In this document: piece after piece, positions 16,952 through 26,889 of the stretch
Position numbering within the stretch: the first letter of the stretch is position 1
Layout of the letters: each line of letters opens with the position of its first letter
Source: Mnemiopsis leidyi
Lineage: Eukaryota > Ctenophora > Tentaculata > Lobata > Bolinopsidae
Assembly (NCBI GenBank): GCA_000226015.1
Contig: JH153503.1
Location: 49,626-78,558 of the forward strand
DNA: 28,933 nucleotides
Direction: 5' to 3'
The notes under the pieces: generated by a model
Databases searched by the model: none
What the model was told of the DNA's origin: nothing
Seen by the model: the letters and a program-made list of their open reading frames with translations, nothing else
Position numbers and translations under genes: made by a program

Positions 16952-18739
16952 CTGAAAATTGGACAAATCATAAACCTCCGGATTTTCAACTACAGATACT
17001 GAACTGCACATTGGACAAATCATAAACCTCCGGATTTTCAACTACAGATACTGAACTGCAAATTGGACAAATCATAAACCTCCGGATTTTGAATATTCAC
17101 GCTTCCTAAAAGAAACTCAGGAAGGTGGCTAGGTTTTGATCATTACAAAGACCTCTTAGTTCTTACCTGTTTTCGTTATCGTGGACCACAATCAGAGAAA
17201 TTGTATAGTTCGGTCTCTCAATTTCAACAGGGAGTGTCCCGGTAAATTGCGCCTTATCTTGTTCTATTGCAGATTTAATGACAGGGATTATATCAGCCGC
17301 TCTGAAATAGGTTTTCATTGGGTCGTAGTTATTTTATTTTGCTTTAAGTTTTGGCAACAAAATTCAAGAACATTCAAGAACATTTGGCTTGGTATAGTAT
17401 TCAAATTATTCGAAACATGCGCGCAGCGGAGCGCATACATGTGCGGAATGAAAATATTGAGCCTAACAGGTTCTTCGCGCGTTACAAAAATGGGATTCAA
17501 AAATTGACTGCAAATAACAACATTTAAAAATGTGCGAAATGCAAACCTCAATGAAATTCTGCAGTTGATCACTTCATCGATATCAAACCATTTCGCTTGT
17601 AAACTTTCTTTATCTTCAAAAGTCTTCAGTTCTCCTCCAGTTACATTTCCAATGAAATTTATTCTCATCCAACTGAAATGTACAAAAAATGTACTAAAAA
17701 TTTGCAAGTTTTAATTTTCAAAACAAGTCACATTCAAGGGAATCTTATCAAAATAAAACTTGGCCGAACATCGCCACAAAGATAAAAAACAAAGAACAAA
17801 CCCAGGCGAGCTGCCCTCTATACCGACAACTCTAGTAGGACTAAAGACGAGCCCAGCCTCCTCCAGTACCTCCCTCTGGACTGCCTGGATCAGAGTTTCT
17901 CCGCGCTCCACACGTCCCGCCGGTAAGTACCACTTCCCCCTGCACCCCTGCTTCGCCTCCTGGATCAGCACTACCTGGAGTAGCGTGTTTGTTGGAGTTG
18001 TGCCAAGTATTGAAGTTCGAAGTTGTGTGTTTTGATGAACTTGGTAAAAAGTAAGCTTCTTGTAACAAGCATTAAGTGATGTATCAATAAAAATTGCATG
18101 TGATCTTTGACCTGTTTAACAAAGCTTACTTATGATAAACCCAGAAAGGACAACTGATGCGATAATTTTAAAATATTCTTAACTTACTTCTATACTGATA
18201 ACTGATTAAAAAATTAGCGAAATAGCATTTGACACAGAATTGTCAGTCTATGGTAATTCTTTCATATTGTAAGCCACCAACACCTTGCTATGCTGCAGAA
18301 TGCCACATTAGATTAGAAATACCAGTCGGGCGGTCTACGTGACGTATGATGGCCCTGACAATCCTGCTAAACCCCATCAAGCATCAAAGTCAAGGAAGTA
18401 AGTCATTTCTTTCAAAAACAGTGAACATTATATCTATATATTTATACCGCAGTAACATGTCACATTATCACGGTAGAAGCAGAAAGGATACTGTTTTAAA
18501 AAGGACTGTATATATATTGTAAAAGGTATCAGATTATCCGCACAAGCCGATTATCCGCACAAGCCGAGTAAGCTAGTAGACAGAAGTATGAAGTCGTTAA
18601 AACTGACCTTGTTTTGAGCAATGATCACTCCACTGACAATGTAACAACAATTTCGTCGAAGTTGAGGAATAAAGCCTCCCGTCGGTAGGCATGAAGGGAG
18701 TAAACTGGGGGAAGAAACCATCTTCTTTAAATCTTCCAT
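16822..18739 (-). CDS. NUDT18: Nudix hydrolase, NUDT18-like (spliced gene, 5 exons, complete)
   Basis: Exons 18739-18608, 17974-17802, 17672-17547, 17301-17167 and 16951-16822 join in frame with GT-AG introns to a 231-residue protein. Vertebrate NUDT18 hydrolyses oxidised nucleoside diphosphates such as 8-oxo-dGDP; that activity here is inferred. Visible marks are RRNCCYIVSGVII, then VVLIQEAK..CRGKWYLPAGR, then a perfect Nudix box GX5EX7REVLEEAGL (Mg-binding glutamates in REVLEE), then WMRINFIGNVTGGELKT with ESLQAKWFD, all aligned with NUDT18. The protein ends soon after and is shorter than the human one (about 320 residues). Start: the first ATG after an in-frame TGA, with A at -3 and G at +4. 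The last exon's acceptor is triplicated. Confidence 0.92.
16934..17091. repeat. 52-bp tandem repeat, 3 copies, spanning a splice acceptor
   Basis: Copies start at 16934, 16986 and 17038 with only a few differences, around an A/C-rich tract next to ATTGGAC. On the minus strand each copy carries CAG|TTCAGTATCTG, which is the acceptor plus the exon start of the last NUDT18-like exon. Confidence 0.95.
17167..17301 (-). CDS. NUDT18: NUDT18-like exon 4
   Basis: Acceptor ATTTCAG, donor GTAAGA. It encodes AADIIPVIKSAIEQDKAQF then TGTLPVEIERPNYTISLIVV. This starts the C-terminal region that NUDT18 has beyond the Nudix fold. Phases match both neighbours. Confidence 0.85.
17547..17672 (-). CDS. NUDT18: NUDT18-like exon 3
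   Basis: Acceptor TTTCAG, donor GTTTGC. It begins with the base completing Gly and reads WMRINFIGNVTGGELKTFED then KESLQAKWFDIDEVINCRISL, matching the 'TGG.LKT...ESL.A.W' stretch of NUDT18. Ends in phase 2. Confidence 0.9.
17802..17974 (-). CDS. NUDT18: NUDT18-like exon 2: Nudix box
   Basis: 57 codons plus two bases. Acceptor CTCCAG, donor GTTTGT. It holds LIQEAKQGCRGKWYLPAGR and the whole Nudix box, then LVFSPTRVVGIEGSSPG. All catalytic positions of the box are present, so the enzyme is predicted to be active. This exon is markedly more GC-rich than the introns around it. Confidence 0.93.
18608..18739 (-). CDS. NUDT18: NUDT18-like exon 1
   Basis: 44 codons from ATG at 18739 (MEDLKKMVSS...) to donor GTCAGT. 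The upstream in-frame stop fixes this ATG as the first possible start. It ends QLRRNCCYIVSGVIIAQNK, the first beta strand of the Nudix fold. Phase 0 end. Confidence 0.88.
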
Positions 18740-19200
18740 TCTCCTTCTTTCTTCTCCTTGTTCTTCTTTTAAAACTCACATTGAAGGGCTGTAATTCACA
18801 TTTGCTAGAAAAAGAAAATTTAGTAATTTCTAAAACGCTTTTATTCGGAGTACCCATTTAAGACAAAACTTCAACAGTTTATCGTCATCAAAAATTTCTA
18901 ATAGAAGTTAAATCCAATTCTTGTAGATATCACTATTTACTAAACAATACAAAGTCTGCAATTAGCAACAAAACATCATTTGGCGGTTAACTTCATTCAA
19001 ACAGAAAAGAATAACAAAACATCCTATATAACGGCTAGTTAATTTGTTATTTTTGCTGCAGTTGTAAACTTCTCATACACTTTCTTAGTAGGAAAACACA
19101 TAGTGTAATACTGCACCACCAAAAAATCAAAGAACAAAGTATTATTTACCACGTGGTGGTGTTATACCGGTGAAGTAAAACGTGGTATTTGCACATTTTG
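18740..19200 (-). other. Upstream region of the NUDT18-like gene
   Basis: Would hold the 5' UTR and promoter on the minus strand. No TATA box, CpG-rich patch or upstream exon could be singled out. A CACGTG within CCACGTGG lies near 19150. Confidence 0.4.
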
Positions 19201-19312
19201 TCGTATTACATCACTTTTTTCGTATTACATCACACTTTTTCCGTATTACATCACACTTTTTCCGTATTACATTACCGTATTACGTATAACATTACCGTAT
19301 TACGTCATCACA
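19201..19312. repeat. About 21-bp minisatellite (CGTATTACATCACACTTTTTC)n
   Basis: CGTATTACA recurs at 19202, 19221, 19242 and 19263, then shorter units of ATTACCGTATTACG. The last holds TTACGTCA, a CREB/ATF-like half site. Confidence 0.9.
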
Positions 19313-20284
19313 GTTTTAGCCGAAGTATTAGGAGAGGAGATAAAAAATAAAAAGGAGAGAGGGGAGTAGGAGGGTGGAGAGGGAAGATTATAACAAGAAT
19401 TGCGCCCGCTCAGTTAGGCTCAGTTAGGCCTCAGGCGGATGCTAGATTTCTATCTCTGAAATTCTAAAGAAGCTTCTTTAATTTGTCCTCTGCTAGTGCT
19501 AGAAGCAATTGCTTTTGGGCAGCAGATAGATATACTGTAAATATAATTTCTGTCGCAAAGACTGCTGATGGAATACCACATCACATACAGTGGAAATATT
19601 AGCCGAAAAACTGGGAATTTTTATTGCAACTTATCTGATGATACTTATACTGGTAGCTGTAAATATGTAGTTGTACTGGTTTTCGGTTACGAAAACTTAA
19701 AACCGGCCGTGAACTTTTAGCTATTAACAACGATGAATGTCAAATAGTTTGACTAAAAAAATTAGGTCTATTTTTGGCTCAAATTCGGTTAGAAGTTTCA
19801 GTGTCATTACTTCATTAGCTTGCAGGGGCTGATATGCGGATCTTGCATTAAATCTATAGTCAAATATAACTGATATTGAAATATAACTGATATTTGAAAT
19901 CAGGTGCAGACAAGCGCGATTCATGAATCATGAGGTATGCGATTCGTGAAGTAATTACGTTAGCTGATTAGTCGACCCATTGAAATGTTTTTATTAGTAT
20001 AACGCTGACCTGTTAAATATGCATGATGTCATTTTGAGTCAATATCACGCAATCTATTAATATTACTGTGTTATTGCACAATAAAATTTAAAGTGGCATA
20101 AGAAATATAAACTAAGAATAAATTAGCCAGATAAGCATTATAATTGACATAATAATTCGGATAAGTACTCTGACATTAGTGATGCAAATATATAGTGAGC
20201 ATAGAATAACTTTGCCAAGGCAATTTGTTAAACCTGCAACATTGACACGATAACAGTGGCGCACACTATGTGTTAAATTGCTTT
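19313..20284. other. Intergenic, no gene recognised
   Basis: AT-rich with a purine-rich patch (19325-19390). No coding or structural signal that I can support. Confidence 0.5.
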
Positions 20285-20407
20285 GTGACCCCGGACAGCG
20301 GACAGCAGACAGCAGACACTGCTATCTACCGACCTACCCACCTACCACCACCAAAGTCCGACCACTTTAAACCATCTACTTTGCTTTTTTTGCCTTCGGC
20401 AAAAAAG
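20285..20407. repeat. CAGACAG microsatellite followed by a TTC-loop hairpin
   Basis: GGACAGCGGACAGCAGACAG repeats at about 20293-20320. At 20384-20407 a hairpin reads T-rich arm and GCC, TTC, GGC and A-rich arm, with one bulged T. The flanks CCATCTACT and AGTATTAGAGATGG extend the pairing imperfectly. Confidence 0.7.
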
Positions 20408-21383
20408 TATTAGAGATGGAAGAAAATCAGAGGGGAGGAGAGAGGATATCAGAGAAGAAATGAAAGGGAAAAGAGTTAATTGATGGAATAGGGTGGGGTA
20501 ATCAAGTCAGGGGTGAGAAGTGTCAGTCGAGACAGCTTTGAGACAAATAAAAAGGAAAAAAGAGGAGAAGAGAGGAAAAGATGAGTGAAAAGACTGAAGA
20601 GGGAATAGAGAATAGGGTGTTAGTTGAAAAGGGGTGTTGATACCCCCTATTTTTATCCTTTAATCTTGTTGGTGTTAATTAGCTAATGTTGATGCAGACT
20701 TTCAAATAGGGGAGTCATAAACAAGCTGCACTTAAAGTTTTTTTTCAATCACTGACTTTCTAATTCTTAGTGAGACTTAAAGTTAATTGCATAAAGTTTT
20801 TTATTTTAGAGCTCCTTGAATTATGCCACATTTGGTGTTTAGTGATACAAAGTTAAGTACCCTGATTTGTAATCAGCTGATAAAGCAATGGTGGAGTTCA
20901 AGCCTTCAATCACCTTTATAGTCTTGCTTTAGGTAATTTGGCCAAACTTTCAAATCTAATTACTCTGTAATATTTTCATTTAAACATTTTTCACATTTAG
21001 TTTCATTGCAGGGAAATCGTCGAATAAATACAAATATTTAGTAAAAGGACATAAAAAAGAAACAAAATCATGGAGTTTAATTACACATCATCAACATATT
21101 AATTCTGAATTATCAGCTCTAATATTTCTCGATATATATTAAATCAATATGTTGGAAAGTTCAAACTAAGCATGATATTGAGTCCAGGATGGCTATGGCT
21201 GAATTCTAAATGTTAGGCTTGGTATGATGTATTTGGAGGTTACTAGTAGCAGATCAAAGGCATGGCATCTAGAGCAAAACGTCACTGGAATTGGTAGGAT
21301 TGAACTGAAATATACAAAAATAAATTTAACAAGTCATTATGAAACTGCTGGATTTACGTTTTGAGTATGCTTTATGGTAACTG
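20408..21383. other. Intergenic, no gene recognised
   Basis: Purine-rich (GAGGAGAGAGG-type) to about 20630, then AT-rich. The last 150 bases may be the decayed upstream part of the LINE fragment that follows, but no reading frame is left. Confidence 0.45.
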
Positions 21384-21823
21384 ATGCTGTTTTATTTCAA
21401 ATTGAAACTCAGGAAACAAAAGGAAGTCAAACTTAAATCAACTAACCGGGCTTTAAAAATCTGGTCTACCCAAGACATTGAAGCGTCTGCAAAAGAAAAA
21501 GATTTGGGGGTTATTATCCATAGCTCCCTGTTTTGGAATGAACAGATGAAGACATCTGTATCAAATCCTAATCAGATGATCTGCTGGGTTGTTAGCAATT
21601 TGATTGATAGAGATGAGAATGTTATGCCAGCTATTCACAAAGCCCTTATAAGACCCAATCTTGAGTATTGTGTTCAGTAGCCACTTATAGAAATTGGGCA
21701 ACTGTTTTGGACCTGGAGAGTGTCCAGAGGCGGTTTACCCATCTAATTGATGAGGTAGGTACTCTTCCCTACAGCCCACGAAAATCAACCCACGGAAATC
21801 CTCAATTTGACAAAGCTGGCTGA
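21384..21823 (+). pseudogene. Decayed LINE reverse transcriptase, 3' part
   Basis: The frame 21384-21680 encodes EKDLGVIIHSSLFWNEQM, then NQMICWVVSNLIDRD and HKALIRPNLEYCVQ. This is the 'KDLGV.I...L.W..H......AN...G.I.R......LY..LVRP.LEYC.Q' block found after the catalytic palm of CR1/L2/jockey-type reverse transcriptases. The frame stops at 21678-21680 and the homology continues one frame over at 21686-21823 (WATVLDLESVQRRFTHLIDEV and on), ending at another stop. The catalytic motif region is absent. It is a dead fragment; clade within LINEs is not resolved. Confidence 0.85.
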
Positions 21824-22888
21824 GCGTAGTAAAAAATGTAGTAAATGTTCTTCACTTTTGGAATGTGTCCAATGAAGTTTTAGGAAGAATTGAAGGACCA
21901 AGTTATGGTAGTAATAAAGAAAGACATAATAAATGTCTTCTGTCCCATCCCATTGTGGCAAAAAATCGATTTATTAATCTTAGTTCTACTAGAAAGTATA
22001 GTTAACTTTTTAGTCGTCTTCGTGGTTTTAATTGTGGATGGAAAAGTTGTTTTCAATTACTTTTTCCATTTAGTGCCTTGACAGTTTAAATAGATATGTG
22101 TGATGATGTAATGTCATAATTATTACTTAATTACTTACTTATAAGGCAGCCCTTCTTCCTAAAACACTAACAACCCAATCTTCCAACTCAGATAACAGGG
22201 ACAATAGTTGACTGCAAGAACTGGAATCACTTAACTCCTATGAATCTGCTCTGCTCTGTTCTGTGTCTGGTTTTACTAAATCGTCTCTTCAATATATGAT
22301 AAACAATTATTTAAACTTCGTCATTCATGACTTTTAACTTTAACATCAATGTGGTGAAACTTGAACATCAGTTGGTCTAAGTGAAACTCACTCTAGTGTA
22401 ACTGTTGCTGAATATCCCGTTCTTGTAACACTGTACAACTTTCCTTTTCACAAACTTTACCTGTTGTTCCGCTGTCTTCTATTGTTTCCCAAAAACCCAA
22501 ACTTCTAAACAGAAACCCAAACTGAAAACTCCAACTGAGAACTGCAACAAGTTAAACAAGTCTTCAAGTTAAACAAGTTTTATTTTCTCGTCAATATTAA
22601 TTACAAAATGGAAATAGAAATATACCTTCTGCATCCCCGAAAATATTATCAAATCTAAATAAAAACTTAATAATAAGACAATAATTAATAAGACAATGAT
22701 TAATTTTATTAGCAGTGCAATCAATACATGTCATATCATAAATATATCAACCATGATCACAGTTTTAAGTATTAACTTTTAAGGTAATCCATCATGCAAT
22801 CAGCAATTATTATTGTCTAGCAGAACTGGGGCCATCGGTTGTTATGGAAATAAAGTTGGGGTCTGCAGTAGAGTCTGTGGTTTGTCTA
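21824..22888. other. Possible LINE 3' remnant, then intergenic
   Basis: Bases to about 22080 may be the tail of the LINE fragment (short open frame 21890-22081) but are too decayed to prove. After that there are short AAACCCAAACTGAAAACTCC-type repeats (22495-22575) and AT-rich sequence. Confidence 0.4.
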
Positions 22889-22965
22889 TACAGTAAACCC
22901 TCGATTTACCGGGCCTCTTGGGGGAAAGGGTTGAGGCCCGGTAAATAGAGGGGCCCGGTAAATAG
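22889..22965 (+). mobile_element. Pogo/Tigger-like terminal inverted repeat, lone end
   Basis: TA followed by CAGTAAACCCTCGATTTACC and GGGCCTC. This has the form of Tc1/mariner-superfamily pogo ends (CAGT....CCTCG.TTA, at a TA). ATTTACCGGGCCTC (22904-22917) is repeated inverted at 22933-22946 and again in part at 22951-22963, like subterminal repeats. No transposase and no matching far end were seen in the window. Confidence 0.5.
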
Positions 22966-24091
22966 AATTTGACCAAAATATGGCCTAATTTTGGCCAAAA
23001 ATAGTAACTTAAGTTATTGACAGTTGAACATAAACATTTCTGATCAAATTTGTTGATAAAAGTGCTCTTTGAGGGTATATCACGTGTGCGGGTGCCTGCT
23101 TTTGAAAGCTCATATCCCATGGCCTTGTCCGACTCTTAATTGATCTTTCATGTCGTGCCATCAGCATATGCGATAACGTCATGCTGATACACGGAGCCGA
23201 CGCCATGTCAAAAGTTAACAGCCAGACAACAGATGGGATTGCTTTATGCTTCTTCCACACCCTTGCACTGCTTTGGACACGGCGACAGCCCACGATATAT
23301 AATGAATGCCTTAGACAACATATTTGGTTATAGTGGTGAAACACATAGCATCTTTGCGTTTTTGATTTGCTTAACCTACATTATGCTATAGGGCTCATAG
23401 TTTGAACTATACACAATATCAGCGGCATAGTAAAATATTGTAAAGCATACGTGTAGACGGTAGAACAAAAAAGAACATCCAACAGGTTACGCAGTGTTTA
23501 GTTTCCGGCAATGGGCAAATAACTTTTCATTGGGATCATAAATGTAGTGGTATATAGTGGTATACTGGCATGCAATGGAACATGTAGTCAATGCCCAAGT
23601 GCGAGTATCGATCAAGGATACAAGTGGTTAATTGCAGATAGAGTAACAACAATTTAAGATAGGTCAATAGCATGGTGGAACTCGCGCGGTGCGCATCAAA
23701 ATAGTTCACAAAATAGTACACAAACAATGAGAACGGATAAATTCTTTGATTTAGTACAAGTAATTAAGATTACACCTGGTGAGCTAAGACAATTTGGCTA
23801 TTCATAATACTGTTAAAGGAATCATAAGTCTACAAACTTAGGAAAATCAGGAATGATTTCCGGCCACGGGTCCGAATGCAAAGTTATTAATTAATTAATT
23901 GCGTCCTTTTTATAGAACCTGAACACACAACAACTACAGTCACAGTAAACCAAATACATAAACTTCCTTACTAACTAACTAAAACACTAAAACACATCCA
24001 TCGGATTCCTAAATTATCAAATGATAAATTTCGCCTAAATTACTAACCACTAGGACCTGCCTTTGCTATCCCCTGTGGTTCTTCTCTTTAG
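22966..24091. other. No gene recognised
   Basis: May include the body of the element whose end is at 22889. Minus-strand open frames at 22842-23344 show no known domain. Confidence 0.4.
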
Positions 24092-24203
24092 CTAGACACT
24101 GTCTTCTGTCTCTTTTCTGAGCCAGACTCTGCCTTCTGCTTTCTTTTCTTCTTCTGCTAGATTCTGCCTTCTGCCTCTCACTGGACTAGACTCTATCTTC
24201 TGC
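24092..24203. repeat. About 35-bp minisatellite, pyrimidine-rich
   Basis: Four diverged copies of CTAGACTCTGCCTTCTGC plus a CT-rich filler. Confidence 0.8.
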
Positions 24204-24626
24204 AGTACTTGTCTTCTTCCGATCTCCAAGCGCTGTCAGTTCTTCATGTCGTTGCTACAAGGTGAATAGAAAATTTAGTTGTAGTGATATCAAGGTTAAT
24301 ATACAATATACAATCATTATTCATCTTAACTCAGATATCAAATCATCTCTTTACAACAAAGGCCGCACAGAAAACGCCCGGGAATTAACACTTGTAAAAT
24401 CCTTCCCCGAAATTAGGAAATAGGGTCAACAAATGGAAAAAGCCTACTTAAGCCCAAAACAGATTCTAAGGGTCTATTAAACAATTTACAAATTACATTA
24501 TGATACAGCATTATCCCCATATAAAGATAAAGAATAAAGAGCTCTATAAAAATATAAAAATTATATGCAAAACTGAATTAAAGAAGGTTCATCTAATGTA
24601 GAAGTCTATTAGATTTAGGTCAAGTT
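24204..24626 (-). other. Likely 3' flank or 3' UTR of the retroelement
   Basis: AT-rich stretch downstream of the stop at 24627 on the minus strand. The 3' end of the element and a tail could not be placed. Confidence 0.35.
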
Positions 24627-25568
24627 CTAGACGTTACTGTTTCTTCTGAACCCTCTGACTGCCATCAGTGTCGTTTTGAGGAGCTCAAATCTTAATTTTC
24701 TCCTAAGGTATCCCATGATGTTAGGGTAAGATCGATTAAGCTTTGCAGAGAGCTTTTGTGCCAGCTTCTTAAGGAAGGCAGTGGCTTCAGGAGCAATTCC
24801 TCCGGTAGTTGACATGACAAACGGGGAGAAGTTTGCCTTTTCCACTTGGATGATTCTTTGGAGATATTTGGTCTTCTTCTCTTCTTCATGACATCTGTAC
24901 ATGCTCAACAGTGGTTTCTCTAAATTAGACTGACTGTTCGGGTGTAGTACCCTTACATCGATAAATGTCTTGTCTAATGCAGAATAAAAACCTCTGCAAG
25001 ATATGTCTAGTCGTGCATCTTGCTTAAGGGTGGTTCCTCTTGGGAGATGTTCATTGGTGACAGGTAGAAGTTGAGGCTCCTTGACAACGTCCTTGAACAC
25101 AACATCAAGGAGATTGAAGAGTGTATCCCTTAGGTGGTTATGTCTGAGATGGGTGTAGCCCCCTAGCTTACAGATAAGTGCGTGATTAATGGAGTTAGAT
25201 TTCCCACATGCACACTCAAGGCTGACACCAACAAGAGGAATGTTGTATCTCAGTCTGAGCCCATCTTGAAACTGTTGCTTGGATAAGACAAACCCACAAT
25301 TCTTCAGGGGCAATGTAGACAGCCAAGCGGAAGCTCCTTTCTCAGACAGCAGCGCAATTTGTCTTCTCAGTGAAGCGCTGCTGGTGTTTAGCAAGTGAAA
25401 TTTCCTATCTTCTTCCATCTTTGTCTTCATGGCCTTACATTCTTTCTTTGCTTTGAGGATGGACTGACTGTCTGGATTGAACTCTTCACACTTGTTTTCT
25501 AAGATGGCATCTGTAAAGTGTAAGGTCCCTATTGATGATGGTTGAAAACCTGTATTCCGAGTCTGCAA
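24627..25568 (-). pseudogene. Retroelement fragment, CCHC plus restriction-like endonuclease part
   Basis: 313 codons with no internal stop. Cys119, Cys121, His129 and Cys133 form a zinc-knuckle-like motif, followed by RHN at 142-144. A later stretch holds LDIS (Asp188) and, 16 residues on, FIDVRV (Asp204). R.HN plus spaced Asp residues is the layout of the endonuclease of early-branching LINEs. The C-terminus is basic (YLRRKLRFELL, RGFRRN). A 1-base slip near 25545-25555 splits it from the upstream frame. Confidence 0.75.
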
Positions 25569-26019
25569 TGGTTACAGGATTGACTATACCCAGTCCCCCA
25601 TTCTTGGGGCTTAGTGCAAATGTGTCTCTAAGGGTCTCAGATACAGGTGTGATTCCTGTTATTGCAGGTAGTAGGTTGTCCACAATAACCCTTTCAATAG
25701 GCTCAAGGAGAATAGCTATGTCTGGCGTAGTTCGTAGAAGATAGTTCCATTTCTTTGTAATACCGAAGTAGAACCCTACGTGAGCTAACTGGGTTTCGCT
25801 TGAAGCAGCTGTTGAGATGTCCTTGATGTCTTGGACCCATTCCTCTACTTTAGTAGCAACATAGGACTCAGTTGCTTTTTTGATCCCAATGAAAGATCCC
25901 AGATATCTGTGCCCGTCTGCAGTTATTTTTATACCTGGAAACAGGGATTTAAAGAAGTCTTGGGCCCAGGAGATCGAGAAAAGGCCCGTTTTGAGAAGCT
26001 TACGCCCATGAGAGGGCAA
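25486..26019 (-). pseudogene. Retroelement fragment, RT thumb/connection part
   Basis: 177 codons. Motifs GIKITADGHRYLGSFIG, then KVEEWVQDIKDIS, GFYFGITKKWNYLLRTTP and FALSPKNGGLGIVNPV are those of a reverse-transcriptase family that I recall as abundant in cnidarian and other invertebrate genomes ('DGHRYLGSFIG', 'GGLG..NP'). The last 24 or so codons (after ADSEYR) are out of frame relative to the family; the true continuation lies in the overlapping frame. Confidence 0.85.
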
Positions 26020-26059
26020 GCATTTGACTTAGTCAGCAAATCAAGGTGGCGCACAAACA

Positions 26060-26735
26060 TCTTTTATTATAATGAAAAATTGCTCTTACCAGAGCCGTTT
26101 TGCGGTGCGCGTCGCGTACGTCACCAGAGGCGTAGCAGCTTTACTTAACACGTATATCCCTGTACAAACTTAGCACGAAATTCAAATTAGGACGGGCGCT
26201 CGACTCAGAAGCTCACGCGTCCCGATAGGGCGCGAGCAGTACGAGTCACATGGTTATGTCACAATGGCTAAGCAATTGCTAAACCAACATAGCCCTGTGG
26301 CTCGCACTGCGCGCGCACTATCGGGCTAGTCTGCGTTGCAGCGCGCGTCCGTGCTAATTTCGCGCTAAGCTCGCGTCGCACAGGGAGATACGTGTTTAGC
26401 AAGCTTAGCAATAGCAGCCGGTGCGCGCGCAATGTGCATAAGCACCAGGTTAGTTGAATAAAAAGTTTCATAAAATGATTAATGGTTGGAGCTGAAGATG
26501 CATTAAAAATCCGAAAAACTAAATTGGTTTCACTTAACCAGGTGCTTACGCCGCGCGCGGCAGCTGCTACGCAGCTTGTCTGACTTTGTCCGACCCTCAT
26601 TCGGAGAATAAAATGACGGGAGGGTGCGCGCTGCTGTACAACTACGCAGCTAGAATTTTCAGCCACCTTTGGTGGCGCGTGCGACGCCGCAAAAGGGCTC
26701 TGATGACAGCAAGTATTAGTTATGATTTATTTGTC
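26060..26735. mobile_element. CpG-dense element of nested inverted repeats
   Basis: CAGAGCCGTTTTGCGG at 26092-26107 is mirrored by CCGCAAAAGGGCTCTG ending at 26702, one mismatch. Inside, 26148-26200 pairs with about 26336-26397, and about 26418-26455 pairs with 26525-26560 (GCACCAGGTTAGT and ACTTAACCAGGTGC). GC and CpG content are far above the flanks. No transposase and no clear target duplication, so the superfamily is open. The minus-strand open frame 26268-26666 has no known domain. Confidence 0.65.
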
Positions 26736-26783
26736 GAGGTGTTACCTTGTCTCACGTTGTGACCCTTTTCACGCGCGCCGGAG

Positions 26784-26802
26784 GCTGCCGCTTCGCGGCA
26801 GC
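26784..26802 (+). other. Perfect hairpin, 8-bp stem, TTC loop
   Basis: GCTGCCGC, TTC, GCGGCAGC. The same loop triplet as the hairpins at 15273, 16172 and 20384. Confidence 0.85.
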
Positions 26803-26842
26803 AGGGCTATGCAACGTGTAGCAAGTGTTACCCGACCCGCGC

Positions 26843-26882
26843 GCAGCAAACTGCGAGCCGCGCGCGGCTCGCAGTTTGCTGC
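26843..26882. other. 40-bp perfect palindrome without spacer
   Basis: GCAGCAAACTGCGAGCCGCG followed directly by its reverse complement. It lies 40 bases after the 26784-26802 hairpin, still within CpG-dense DNA. Confidence 0.95.
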
Positions 26883-26889
26883 TCTCCTG

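Larger units (their letters stand above)
24627..26040 (-). mobile_element. 5'-truncated non-LTR-type retroelement, RT C-terminus plus endonuclease-like domain
   Basis: Two overlapping minus-strand frames together give the end of a reverse-transcriptase polyprotein. The order is RT thumb region, a C-C-H-C cysteine motif, then a domain with RHN and spaced Asp residues like the restriction-like endonuclease of R2/NeSL-type elements. The catalytic palm is missing upstream of about 26030. This fits 5' truncation during target-primed reverse transcription or later interruption by the CpG-dense block that begins at about 26060. A frameshift separates the two frames, so this copy is dead. The clade is inferred. 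Confidence 0.8.

Noticed and set aside
17841-18068. Minus-strand and plus-strand frames overlapping the Nudix exon
   Set aside because: Shadow frames of NUDT18-like exon 2; only the Nudix frame has motifs and splice sites.
23009-23344. 111-codon minus-strand frame next to the pogo-like end
   Set aside because: Checked as a possible transposase remnant; no DDE or DNA-binding features visible.
26092-26702. hAT-type DNA transposon
   Set aside because: CAGAG-type ends are suggestive, but no 8-base target duplication flanks them and similarity runs beyond the presumed ends.
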